The notes below the pieces were generated by a model. It ran no database searches, was not told the DNA's origin, and worked only from the letters and a program-made list of their open reading frames with translations. This document shows, in pieces, positions 8,766-17,401 of a stretch of DNA of 23,284 nt; the first letter of the stretch is position 1, and each line of letters opens with the position of its first letter. Source of the stretch: Nemertoderma westbladi (taxonomy: Eukaryota; Xenacoelomorpha; Nemertodermatida; Nemertodermatidae); the NCBI GenBank assembly GCA_032718475.1, contig JAUCBJ010000008.1:1-23284 (forward strand), given 5' to 3'. Both the position numbers and the translations under genes were made by a program.

Positions 8766-9689
8766 ATTTTCGCAATCCTTTAATCCGATTTAGTATCATA
8801 GGATATATGAAGCAACTCCAACATCACAGGCGTAATCAATTCTATTGCATGTATTGCGTATATACATAAATAGATGATAGTGGAAAGCTCATGTGAGAAC
8901 AATGCGCTGTTTAGCCTTTCCTTATATTTAGTTCCCTTTAGAATACCAATGAGGAATGTAATAGATGAAGATATTAAAATTATAATTATATATCCAAAAC
9001 ACACCCGTATTGTATTGCATCACCTAATCCAAACTATTATCATCTACAATTTCTTTTATCTTAGATTTGATTTCATACAACAAATATTAATACTATGAAT
9101 TAAAATTCAAAGAAAATAAGGATTATTTTCCAGATCAAAGCAGGGTTGAATTACTTCTTTCTTCTTACAGGTAAGATAATTATTATTGAAATTTAAGAGA
9201 TATCGTATTGAATGTGAAATTTATGAATTATTTTTCATAGTTCACATTACCAGACTACTGAAACGATATTGAAAAAAATGTGAAAGTCGAGTGTAAATAG
9301 AATACAATTGCAATTTGTTTAATTCTAAAGAAATTTATTTTACAGGAATGAATGTGAGTGAGGCCGATTATTAGTTTTATGTATCCCAAACTATCCTTTA
9401 CTACATCCAGTGCTGTTCAACTAGTTGAAAGTTCAACTAGTTAAGTTGTCATTTGATGTTATTTAGTTAAAGTGGTTTTATTTAACTTGTCACTGCGAAT
9501 TTAGTTAGTTAATGGGGTTTTTAAAAAATAATTGTTGACTTTCAAATAAATCTAACTAAATTCCGAAAGCTAAAAGAAGGATGCCAGGAAACTAGTAATA
9601 TAATCGGACTGCTGCATTGAATCCACACATTGAGTTGCTATGCCAACTTAACAAAAACATTTAGTCACCACCATGCAATCCACAATTGG
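8766..9689. other. AT-rich DNA, no convincing gene
   Basis: The 74-codon frames on both strands near 8780-9098 overlap each other, are hydrophobic through AT bias and show no family motif, so I do not call them. The stretch contains the juxtaposed splice-site motif at 9151-9177. A palindromic cluster with TTCAACTAGTTGAA lies at about 9417-9430, near a CAGTG/CACTG pair (9408 and 9491). Confidence 0.4.
9151..9177 (+). promoter_or_regulatory. juxtaposed 3'/5' splice-site motif (recursive-splice-like)
   Basis: A pyrimidine tract running into CTTCTTACAG (9161-9170) is followed at once by GTAAGAT (9171-9177). This matches the acceptor-donor, zero-length-exon arrangement known for recursive splicing in long introns. 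No gene is shown to span it, so function is speculative. Confidence 0.35.
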
Positions 9690-9872
9690 CAAGCCCAATG
9701 CAGCGTGCATTAAGAATCCTATGCCTGCTTATCAGAAAAGTTGCACTGCCACAACTCCCTATCTCCCCTGACTTTCGCGAGATTATCCGCATCTTCAAGG
9801 CCAGTGTCTTTTAAGATGCGTCTCACGAAAGTTCTGGGCTGTCCACCATGCTTATTTTCTACACGGGGCTTC
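9690..9872 (-). pseudogene. non-LTR retrotransposon C-terminal fragment (HGGQ type)
   Basis: On the minus strand an NKHGGQPRTFVRRILKDTGL-like stretch (about 9790-9865) continues to ...VRGDRELW (about 9750). This is the arginine-rich HGGQ...DTGL...W tail seen at the C-terminus of many animal LINE polyproteins. The frame is broken: it has no start, and stops follow soon after. A related and better preserved copy lies on the plus strand at 18983-19198. The upstream neighbour, also minus strand, is a different retroelement tail, so two fragments are abutted. Confidence 0.7.
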
Positions 9873-10358
9873 CAAAGGCGATCTCCCGGAGAAAGGTGGA
9901 GGGCTCTGGGCCGGGGTGGCTTAATGTCTCAAAGGCCACGGGTGAAAGAAGTCCATTAGGTCGCAATATTTGGCATTTTTAGTTTGCTCTGCCCCCTCTG
10001 CATTGCGTCTCCAAGCAACGATTGTCTGTTGAATGTGGCTGGGGGCCAACGGATCTACCACTGCACTGTGGCATCCCATGCTAGGGTTCGGCCGTCCGCC
10101 CGCCTCCCGTTGCTCCGCCGACATAAACCTGGGGGCTCTAGGATTAAAGGCACCCCACAACTAACCAGCGCCCCCCGAATGATTCTGTTTACCATCGCGT
10201 GGCGGGTGTGCCGGCCAGCACTCAACTGGCAGCAGAGCCCATGGAGGCCGTCAGCAGCCACTGGCATGCCACAGCGGCAGCTGTGGGGTTCGACGACCTT
10301 ACACCCCAGACTTGTAGCGATGGCGATGCGGGACAGCATCGCCAGGAGTTGTATTACT
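9873..10358 (-). pseudogene. non-LTR retrotransposon reverse-transcriptase C-terminal region
   Basis: On the minus strand the frame reads IATSLGCKVVEPHSCRCG, then DGLHGLCCQLSAGRHTRH, and RRADGRTLAWDATV. After a frameshift near 10070-10080 it continues VVDPLAPSHI and FFHP, then after another near 9935, VAFETL...FLREI. This order (EPH-C-CG, GLHGL-C-SAGR--RH, RPDG--LAWD-T, D-LAPSH, VAFET, FL) is the familiar tail downstream of the reverse transcriptase domain in a LINE group common in marine invertebrates. About ten residues normally found before LAWD look deleted. It is far more GC-rich than its surroundings, which fits a transposed origin. It is cut at 10359 by the left end of the large inverted-repeat element. 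Confidence 0.82.
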
Positions 10359-10359
10359 A

Positions 10360-10607
10360 GTGGGGTCGCTTAAGGCTAAAAAATAGCAAAATCCTTAATT
10401 GCAGGACAAAAAGCATGAAAATGTCACTATATATGTAAAAAAAAATGTGCATATTAATCTGAGCCTGTGCACCAAAAGATTTGACTACTTCCCTAGCAAC
10501 AGGGTATCTTTTTCAAAGCAACCGGATACTTTTGGACGTATCTGTTATTGAAACTCGCCATATAGAAAAATTACGATTATATAACTGGGTTGGTTTAAAA
10601 ATATAAG
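10360..10607 (+). repeat. left terminal inverted repeat arm
   Basis: This arm pairs with 15340-15594 on the opposite strand, with diverged but collinear matches. Its inner 60 bp, from TTATTGAAACTCGCCATATA (10546) to TATAAG (about 10606), is repeated directly at 11283-11343. It contains a CCCTAGCAAC half-site at 10491-10500. Confidence 0.75.
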
Positions 10608-11007
10608 AAATTTAATGCAATTATGATTGTAAGTGGAGATAATCAACATACCTAACAATATAACATGGTTAGTAGTGTTATTACAGTTCATATACGTACC
10701 GTATCCATAACAAGGTGACCTTTCCAAAGCAACTGTTGGGAATTTGTGTAATTAGGATGCAACTCGAGATAAACAACGCGTATTGCAATAAAAGATTGTT
10801 AGTAGTTATATTAGATCTAATTCATGTTTCCATAGCAACAAAGTAAAAGTTTGCACTTTAGGCTTATTGGGATAATGTGTGTTTCTATATCAAATGTACC
10901 AGTATATTAATACAGTCATGATGTCATATTGTTGGAATATGACCAAATAGATTTTAGATTGTAGAGTTTTATCAATTGGGTATTGGCTTTTATTTGCCTT
11001 AAATATC

Positions 11008-11200
11008 TCATGGAATCCGTTTAATTTTCCTTTTCTTATCTGTTGCCTCCACGGTCAGTTTTTCGGGAAATTTATATTCGTGGTTTAATGCACTCCTCAC
11101 ACAAAGCTCTGGCGTCGTATATTTTTCTCCGTACCTGTCTTTTATTTGCCATACTTTCTCTTTTGTGCATTTTTTTCTTTTTTGTTTATAACATAAATCA
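11008..11200 (-). pseudogene. coding remnant of unknown protein, copy A
   Basis: A basic minus-strand stretch reads KRKKCTKEKVWQIKDRYG, then TTPELCVRSALNHEYKFPEK, then TDKKRKI, ending at a TGA at 11008-11010. I do not recognise the family. The same segment is present in copy B, and the diverged inverted copy at 14168-14352 continues in a related frame past the point where copy A stops (RGFHEILKAKNSQYPID). Three copies keeping protein-like similarity suggest it once belonged to a gene of the element. It has no start codon of its own, and upstream it fuses into non-coding repeat. Confidence 0.45.
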
Positions 11201-11202
11201 TT

Positions 11203-11216
11203 GTTACCATGGCAAC
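11203..11216 (+). promoter_or_regulatory. perfect RFX X-box motif (copy A)
   Basis: GTTACCATGGCAAC matches the RFX consensus GTNRCC-NN-RGYAAC at every position. It is a good candidate binding site by motif only; it lies inside repeat DNA with no host promoter in view. Confidence 0.5.
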
Positions 11217-11379
11217 ATTGCAGAGTTCTAGAACAAATGTAAATATTATATACTATTCTAGAACATAAATATAATAAAAAATATTGAAACTCGCCATATA
11301 GAAAAATTACGATTATATAACTGGGTTGGTTTAAAAATATAAGTCGTGTACAAGTTTCCATAACAACAGGTGGCCTTTC

Positions 11380-13224
11380 CAGTGCCGGATTAACCTTAAG
11401 GCATATAAGGCACGTGCCTTAGGGCCAGCCGAAAATACGGGCCATTCTCAACGAGTCATTCTTGTGAAAAAAATATTTTTATCTGAAAAGTCCACATATT
11501 TTCTCACTAAAATTTATAGAAAACAGCTCGAAAGTGCATCTTTCGAGCATTTCTGATAGAAAGTGCAAAATTCTAGCTCAGTCGACCGACAGGTGCTGTG
11601 TTATTAGTTAGAGACCTGATGGCAGGGAAATAATAAAACATGGGCAGTAAAACTTTAAAGTGCTAATTATGAACAATGGAGAATTTAATTTTATTTATTT
11701 GTGAGGAATTATTTGTAGTTATGCTCTTAAACTTTCTGGAACAACCAAATAATGACGGGGTGACATACTGGAAATACTGTTCATTGTAAATGTATGGCGT
11801 GGAGATATGGTAGTGCGAAATTATTATTATTATTTTTTTTTATAAATATAGGCCTTAATAGATAAAAAAAAAAGGATAAATTTATTGTAGATAGAATAGT
11901 TTTGGTGATAAAAAAAAACGTGTCAGAAATAACTTCTTGTCACAAATTTAATTTAACCGAAATTCAGATGTTCTGCCCTCGTGTATTGAATTTTGCATTC
12001 GATGGCCTTTTAGGTGCAATTCCTGCAAAACCTAAAAGCATAATTGGGCAGCATATTTGAATTTGGTAAATTAAAATTAGTGACAAAAAGTACTTTTTTC
12101 CAAGACTGTTTTCTATCGGAGAACATTACTTTCTCAGCAAGTCCAAATCTAGATCAGAAATATTATATCTTTGCACAAAGCCCACACTTTTGGTGTGTTA
12201 TATTTCTCAGCAAGTCCTGTAAAGATAAGTAGACCTACCGTGCAAAACCTACCCTACAGAATATAAATAACACATTCCCACGATCCGATCAAAATTGCTA
12301 AATACCTACTGGGGCCTAGTCAGCCTTAAGGGGGCCAACTCTAACCACCACAGAAATGAAATTTTTAAAATTTGCGCAATTTTTTTGTATTTTGATAGAA
12401 GGGCTTTCATAAGGTGATATCGGTATTCAACATTGAATTATTTTTTGACCTCAAAACTGCTCTTTTCAACAACATAATATATTGCTGATATTTATGATTC
12501 TCTGTATAAAACAACCTTTTTATCAGTTGTCGATTTTGACTTTTTTTCATCACTAAATTCCCTACTACTATTTTATTTTTTACTCAATTGCCATCAAACA
12601 TATACCAAAATGTTCAGCAGCTTTAGGACTACTATCGTTGGTTTTGTAAAACATTGCCATTTGGATCTTCTAGAGCCGATTTTGTAACAATTTTTTTTGC
12701 ACCTAATTTTGAAAAAACCGACCTGCTCAAAAAGTGCGATATTTTTCGAACAAACGGTTTATGAATTTATCTATACTCAGTTTTCATACTGTAGTATATA
12801 CAAGATCACAGATCATTGTGTTAAAGTTTCAGAATAGTAGTTTTATAAATTAAACAAATAGATTTTGGGTAATGCAGTAATGGTCCCCTTAATATATTAA
12901 AAAATTAAAGCTTGAGAAATTCTACCAAAACCATTACGCTTTTTTATAGCAAAGGTTTTATATGCCGTTTAGTAATGTTACAATTCTTGATGAAAACTAC
13001 TTTTGCAAAGTAGGCCTACTTATTATTAAAGTACTTAGTAGTTATTTGCAGTCAGTCAACCAACGAAAATACTTTATATTTCCTTCGCAACATTTTCACA
13101 ATTTCAGTTGTTTTTAGCAGCTTTTTATTTTGAAAGGGTTTGCGGAAAAATATCAATTTTCGGGCCATTTTTGGAAATTACTAAAATGTGCCTTAAGGGC
13201 CACCAGAGACTTAATCCGGCACTG
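11380..13224. mobile_element. non-autonomous hAT element with 8-bp TSD
   Basis: The termini are CAGTGCCGGATTAA (11380-11393) and its inverse TTAATCCGGCACTG (13211-13224), a classic hAT-type CAGTG...CACTG arrangement. Direct flanks are GGCCTTTC (11372-11379) and GACCTTTC (13225-13232), an 8-bp target duplication with one mismatch, as hAT elements make. Just inside are related GGCACGTGCCTTAGGGCC (left) and GTGCCTTAAGGGCC (right) blocks. The 1.85-kb body has no transposase frame. It sits in the larger inverted-repeat element, in the GGTGACCTTTCCCTAGCAAC motif of a subterminal repeat. Confidence 0.88.
12326..12892. mobile_element. possible TTAA-flanked element nested in the hAT
   Basis: TTAAGGGGGCCA at 12326-12337 faces TGGTCCCCTTAA at 12881-12892, giving TTAA flanks and GGGG...CCCC termini round 559 bp. 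TTAA target duplication is known for piggyBac and Kolobok elements; the purine-start ends fit Kolobok better. The inverted repeat is very short and there is no transposase, so confidence is moderate to low. Confidence 0.45.
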
Positions 13225-13778
13225 GACCTTTCCCTAGCAACCGCTGTATATTTAATGTAATTATGATTGAAACTTGGGATAAACAACCTGTCTAGCAATA
13301 GAAGATGGTCAGTACTGACATTGGGAGATGATACATGTTTCCATAGCAACACAGTGACCTATCCCTGGCAACTGCATGAAATTTAATGCAATTATGATTG
13401 TAAGTGGAGATAATCAACATACCTAACAATATAACATGGTTAGTAGTGTTATTACAGTTCATATACGTATCCATAACACGGTGACCTTTCCAAAGCAACT
13501 GTTGGGAATTTGTGTAATTAGGATGCAACTCGAGATAAACAACGCGTATTGCAATAAAAGATTGTTAGTAGTTATATTAGATCTGATTCATGTTTCCATA
13601 GCAACAAAGTAAAAGTTTGCACTTTAGGCTTATTGGGATAATGTGTGTTTCTATATCAAATGTACCAGTATATTAATTAATACAGTCATAATGTCATATT
13701 GTTGGAATATGACCAAATAGATTTTAGATTGTAGAGTTTTATCAATTGGGTATTGGCTTTTATTTGCCTTAAATATCT

Positions 13779-13970
13779 CATGGAATCCGTTTAATTTTCC
13801 TTTTCTTATCTGTTGCCTCCACGGTCAGTTTTTCGGGAAATTTATCTTCGTGGTTTAATGCACTCCTCACACAAAGCTCTGGCGTCGTATATTTTTCTCC
13901 GTACCTGTCTTTTATTTGCCATACTTTCTCTTTTGTGCATTTTTTTCTTTTTTGTTTATAACATAAATCA
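13779..13970 (-). pseudogene. coding remnant of unknown protein, copy B
   Basis: This is the duplicate of the minus-strand remnant in copy A, with the same CVRSALNH core and one changed base in the codons near TTCGTGG. It shares the fate of the 0.68-kb duplication and is non-functional. Confidence 0.45.
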
Positions 13971-13972
13971 TT

Positions 13973-13986
13973 GTTACCATGGCAAC
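13973..13986 (+). promoter_or_regulatory. perfect RFX X-box motif (copy B)
   Basis: This is the same GTTACCATGGCAAC in the duplicated copy, preserved without change. Imperfect relatives (GTTTCCATAGCAAC) lie at 10826-10839, 13337-13350 and 13592-13605, and GTTTCCATAACAAC at 11354-11367. Confidence 0.5.
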
Positions 13987-14167
13987 ATTGCAGAATTCTA
14001 GAACAAATGTAAATATTATATACTATTCTAGAACATAAATATAATAAAAAATATAATGTTCTAAAACATATAGCTAGTTATTTTTCAAATTTAAAATTGC
14101 TAGTAATTAAAAAAAATTCATAAAATTTTTGGGGTGCGAAATGCCCAAAAGTCAAATTAAGGCAATC

Positions 14168-14592
14168 ATAAGACAGTTACGGAGAAAAATATACGACACC
14201 AGGACGACGCTTTGTGTCAGGAGTTCATTAACTATGAAGATAAATTCTCTGAAAAACTGACAGAAAACATATGGAGGCAACAGATAAGAAAAGGAAAATT
14301 CAACGGGGATTCCATGAGATATTAAAGGCCAAAAATAGCCAATACCCAATTGATAAATATACTAATTAGTTACATCGGTATACAAAACTATATAATCAAT
14401 ATTAATTTACATGTATTCAGAAATTTATTTAAAAATAACATTTTTAAATTTACTAGCAAATTTTAAAATTAAAAAAAACTAGCTATATGTTCTAGAACAT
14501 TATATTTTTTATTTTATTTATGTTCTTGAATAGTATATAATACTTTTATATTTTTCTAGAATTCTTCAACATTGTCATATTAACAATGGTAT
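14168..14592 (-). repeat. inverted, diverged partial copy of the duplicated segment
   Basis: On the minus strand 14168-14352 matches about 10975-11140 and its counterpart in copy B (TATCAATTGGGTATTGGCTA through ACGGAGAAAAATAT on the other strand). The separate block 14450-14592 is the inverse of 13972-14103, for example CTAGCTATATGTTCTAGAAC against GTTCTAAAACATATAGCTAG. Together with copy B this makes a ~0.6-kb imperfect palindrome. It is clearly older than the A/B duplication. Confidence 0.75.
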
Positions 14593-14601
14593 ATGTTTTA
14601 A

Positions 14602-14760
14602 AAATGTAGTGCTATACGGAACTCTAGTCCAATTAATTATGGGACTAAATCTGACATATTAAAGGTTTTTGAAACAACATATAGTGCTGATGTCCCTGAG
14701 TATTTTCATGCTAAAGCCTTTGATGCCCCTTTCATACTTCATTGCCTTCGACCTGTATGA
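14602..14760 (+). pseudogene. 53-codon coding remnant, unknown element protein
   Basis: This frame follows a TAA at 14599-14601 and stops at TGA 14758-14760. Its centre reads YGTKSDILKVFETTYSADV and then FDAPFILHCLRP. The last part recalls the (I/V)DG-A-I-H-L-(K/R)P motif of an uncharacterised protein family I remember as abundant in cnidarian and other marine invertebrate genomes. That memory is a loose motif match and could be wrong. It lacks a start codon and lies within the 5.2-kb inverted-repeat element, so it may be residue of the element's own gene or of captured DNA. Confidence 0.35.
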
Positions 14761-15310
14761 TGTTCCACCATACAAGACTAATTAACTAATAAAATAAAGA
14801 TAACATAAATCAGAATTGAACATACTGCCATGAAAGCTTGAAAATCAGTATCAGAAACTTACGTGGTAGTAGAAACCAAGTTAACATTAAGGGTAAGACC
14901 AAAATTCCAGCAAATTGGATTGATTTCTTAAGGAGATAGATATGCTCGAGTCCCTTATGACTGATCTAAAACCGTAATAAATCTGCACCTTACAAGCGAA
15001 ATAGTAAAAATTGTCTGAAGCACTTTTTATAGATTATTAGACATAACGTATATCAATCACATATGATTCGTATAATTAAAAGAAATGGTATAAGTATAAT
15101 ACTAGTTAATTTTATTTACAGTCTTGTGGCTGTGTATTTGATGTATAAACAAACACATTATCCTCATAAAGAAAAAAGTGCAATCATTTTTAAACATGGA
15201 TATCACTTTGGAAACGTGCATCAGCTCCAATATAACTACTAACCATCTTAAATTGCTATATATGCTGTTTATCTCCAGTTTCCATCTTAAATACACTAAA
15301 TTTCAGGCAT

Positions 15311-15594
15311 TTGCTAGGGAAAGGTCACCTTGTTGCTATAAAACGTAAAAGCAAAACAAATTAATATTTTTAATATTTTTAAACTAACCAAGTTACATAA
15401 TAGGAATTTTACTTTGAGGCGAGTTTCAATAACAGATACGACAATTTTACCCGGTTGCTAAGGAAATGTCACCATGTTTCAATGGAAGTAGTAAACACAT
15501 AAACCCATATAAGTCTACACATATTTTTACATATATAGTCATATTTTCATTGTTTTTTCCGCCAATTAACGATTATCACCTTAAGCGATCCCAC
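15311..15594 (-). repeat. right terminal inverted repeat arm
   Basis: Read on the minus strand this matches the left arm: GTGGGATCGCTTAAGG, then TAATTGGCGG, ATGAAAAT, ACTATATATGTAAA and TATCTGTTATTGAAACTCGCC. It includes inverted X-box half-sites at 15311-15338 and 15453-15472. Further inward (about 15190-15300) it still resembles the inverted subterminal repeat unit. Confidence 0.75.
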
Positions 15595-15630
15595 AATAAG
15601 GAAGATGGTGTATATATATAAAACAGAACT

Positions 15631-15753
15631 AAGACAATTGCCCCCGGACAATTTTCCCCCTTGGACAATTGCCCCCGATGACACTTAACATAATATTAGA
15701 AGCAATCGTCAGAGAGCAAATTGTCCTAAGCGAGGGGGGGGGGCAATTGTCTT
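15631..15753. mobile_element. 123-bp MITE-like element with CAATTGCCCCC ends
   Basis: AAGACAATTGCCCCC (15631-15645) is inverted exactly at 15739-15753. Inside the left end, GACAATTTTCCCCC and GACAATTGCCCCC follow as direct variants, and a G10 run sits near the right end. No coding capacity. It lies just outside the right end of the large inverted-repeat element. It resembles small GGACAATTGCCCCC repeats that I recall from several invertebrate genomes. Confidence 0.75.
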
Positions 15754-17400
15754 GGTGGGTGAACGCATTCTGATATTGAAATGTGATTTCTGATATCCTT
15801 GAAATTCAAATGTCATTTTGAAAAACCAATGATATTATTCTGAAATCGAAATGGATTTATTTAACTCAAATCGTAACATTATGAAATAAAAATAAAAATA
15901 CTGAAACCCAATTAGACCTTTCTGAAATCAATTTGATGTTTTTGAAATACACGTGGAAAAGGTGTAGACAACAATATTTATACTCAGGTGTAGACAACAA
16001 TATTTCTACTCAACAATGAATGAATTACCGATTATCCTTATAGTGAAATTTGTAGTAGAATAGTTACGACCTCTTGTACTTTTAGCAATGACATTGTACA
16101 ATCTTGTGGGCCGGGTGCAGGGGCCTTCTTGGGGATTCTTCATTTGAATCTTGGATAGCAAACTGTATAGATATCAGAGTGGAAAGTATCAGTAAAACAG
16201 TGGCTGAAATTATTGGGCGGGGCTCTGAAATGAGATATTAATCCTTATACTCTCTGTAGTTAAGAAGTTGCTTAGGCTTTGTTACTACCAATATTCCGAA
16301 AGTCCGTCTAACCTCCTCTGGTAACATCCATTCATTTTCAAGGCCATTTGAATTCGAATAGGATACAAAATAAATTAAAGATTACAATTGAAAATTATTT
16401 TCCCGAGCATCTTAACGTTAGCTAATTTAATCGTTTTAATAACGCGACCTTCATTTATTTAATTTTCCACTGATACACTATAATGTTACACTTTGTAATT
16501 AGTTGACCCGACATTCGTTCTCCCAAATCGACTGATACCACACTCCTTGGATAACTATTGATGAGTCTACAACCAGCAATGTCATGAATACTAAAGCCAT
16601 GTCTTAATATTTGCAAGTTATAATCACGTAATGTTCAGTATGTTTAGCCTTCATTATGTTGTTCCAATTGAATTCATTACTAAAACTATTTCACCAAGTC
16701 AAATCGACATATTATCACCAAAATGCTCGTTCATGCCTTATGGAGTTGAAGTCCACTGAATAAATGAAAGTTTGATGTTAAAAATCCTACTGCACTTAAT
16801 TCATGGGATTAAACGTCGAATTAATTATTCTAGTTTACTTCATCAAACTCATTATATTGCATGGGAATGTTTTACAGACTTGACAGTTTTATTGAAACCG
16901 ACTGACAGTTTTCAGGAAAACTGATTAATTATGAATTAAGTTTTCTTAGGTCAAGAGGATGCAGTCAACTGTAAGGTGCTACTCAAACATTAAATTCGAA
17001 AAAGAGGTTGTTTTAATATTGCTGAAACAATTATCTATTAATCGCAGTAAAATTACTAACTGATTATTTTCTCTCCACTAACCTCTATCAAATCAAACAT
17101 ACTCTAGTATAGAAGTTCAGTTCATTAATGTTAATATATCTTCACTATCCATTTGAAAGGGACAGTTATCGCTCCAGATAGACAAATTTTCATAAAATAG
17201 TGGCATACGAGTGGAGTTTCAGATGGGACACCCAGGCAGGGTTGCAGGGTTTGGGGTGAGCCACGAAGTCTAGGTGACCCTTACAGTAGCGGTAAAATTA
17301 ATGGACTGTCTGATGTCATCGTTGTCATTTCCATTATTGTTGTTAGAAATCTTTGAACACTAATATGTCAAGTACATGTCTTACTAACTGTATGTATGTT
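15754..17400. other. no gene recognised
   Basis: This is AT-rich DNA with many short stops in all frames. The first 200 bp contain loosely repeated CTGAAAT/CTGATAT motifs and the 26-bp duplication. A GC-richer patch at 17225-17285 (ACCCAGGCAGGGTTGCAGGG) is unexplained. Confidence 0.4.
15961..16013. repeat. 26-bp tandem duplication
   Basis: GGTGTAGACAACAATATTTA plus TACTCA is followed immediately by a second copy with one change (TTTCTACTCA). It is two units only. Confidence 0.85.
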
Positions 17401-17401
17401 G

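Larger units (their letters stand above)
10607..11284 (+). repeat. 0.68-kb internal duplication, copy A
   Basis: This segment recurs almost unchanged at 13378-14054. Differences seen by eye are few: a 4-base indel in the ATACGTACCGTATCC region, a TTAA insertion in TATTAATACAG, and several single-base changes. It contains a subterminal repeat unit, an X-box-like GTTTCCATAGCAAC (10826-10839) and a perfect X-box (11203-11216). Confidence 0.93.
13378..14054 (+). repeat. 0.68-kb internal duplication, copy B
   Basis: This is the partner of 10607-11284 in the same orientation, about 2.77 kb away. The nested hAT element lies between the two copies. The very high similarity implies a recent tandem duplication or gene conversion. 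It contains X-box motifs at 13592-13605 and 13973-13986. Confidence 0.93.
10360..15594. mobile_element. 5.2-kb terminal-inverted-repeat element with X-box subterminal repeats
   Basis: The left end GTGGGGTCGCTTAAGG (10360-10375) is inverted at the right end (15579-15594, CCTTAAGCGATCCCAC). Similarity continues inward: TTAATTG, ATGAAAAT, ACTATATATGTAAA, GACTACTT/TACTACTT, CCTAGCAAC/CTTAGCAACC, CGTATCTGTTATTGAAACTCGCC, and a TAACTGGGTTGGTTTAAAAATAT-type block, giving arms of about 250-400 bp. Subterminal repeats of about 125-131 bp carry RFX X-box-like motifs. Inside lie a 0.68-kb direct duplication, an inverted partial copy, coding remnants and a nested hAT. No intact transposase is present, so the copy is not autonomous. 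I found no convincing target duplication outside the ends, so the exact termini and superfamily remain open. Confidence 0.75.

Noticed and set aside
8780-9098. Two overlapping 74-codon frames on opposite strands
   Set aside because: Both are hydrophobic because of AT bias and neither matches a membrane protein family.
9408-9745. A hAT element bounded by CAGTG at 9408 and a CACTG at 9491 or 9741
   Set aside because: The 8-bp flanks do not match in either pairing, and the second CACTG lies within the LINE fragment.
10350-10359. Target-site duplication of the large inverted-repeat element
   Set aside because: GTATTACTA on the left and AATAAGGAA on the right do not agree at any length I tried, so I claim none.
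12044-12232. 62-codon plus-strand frame in the hAT
   Set aside because: No similarity to hAT transposase motifs; short and AT-driven.
15102-15296. 64-codon minus-strand frame
   Set aside because: It lies in the inward extension of the right inverted-repeat arm and corresponds to non-coding repeat in the left arm.
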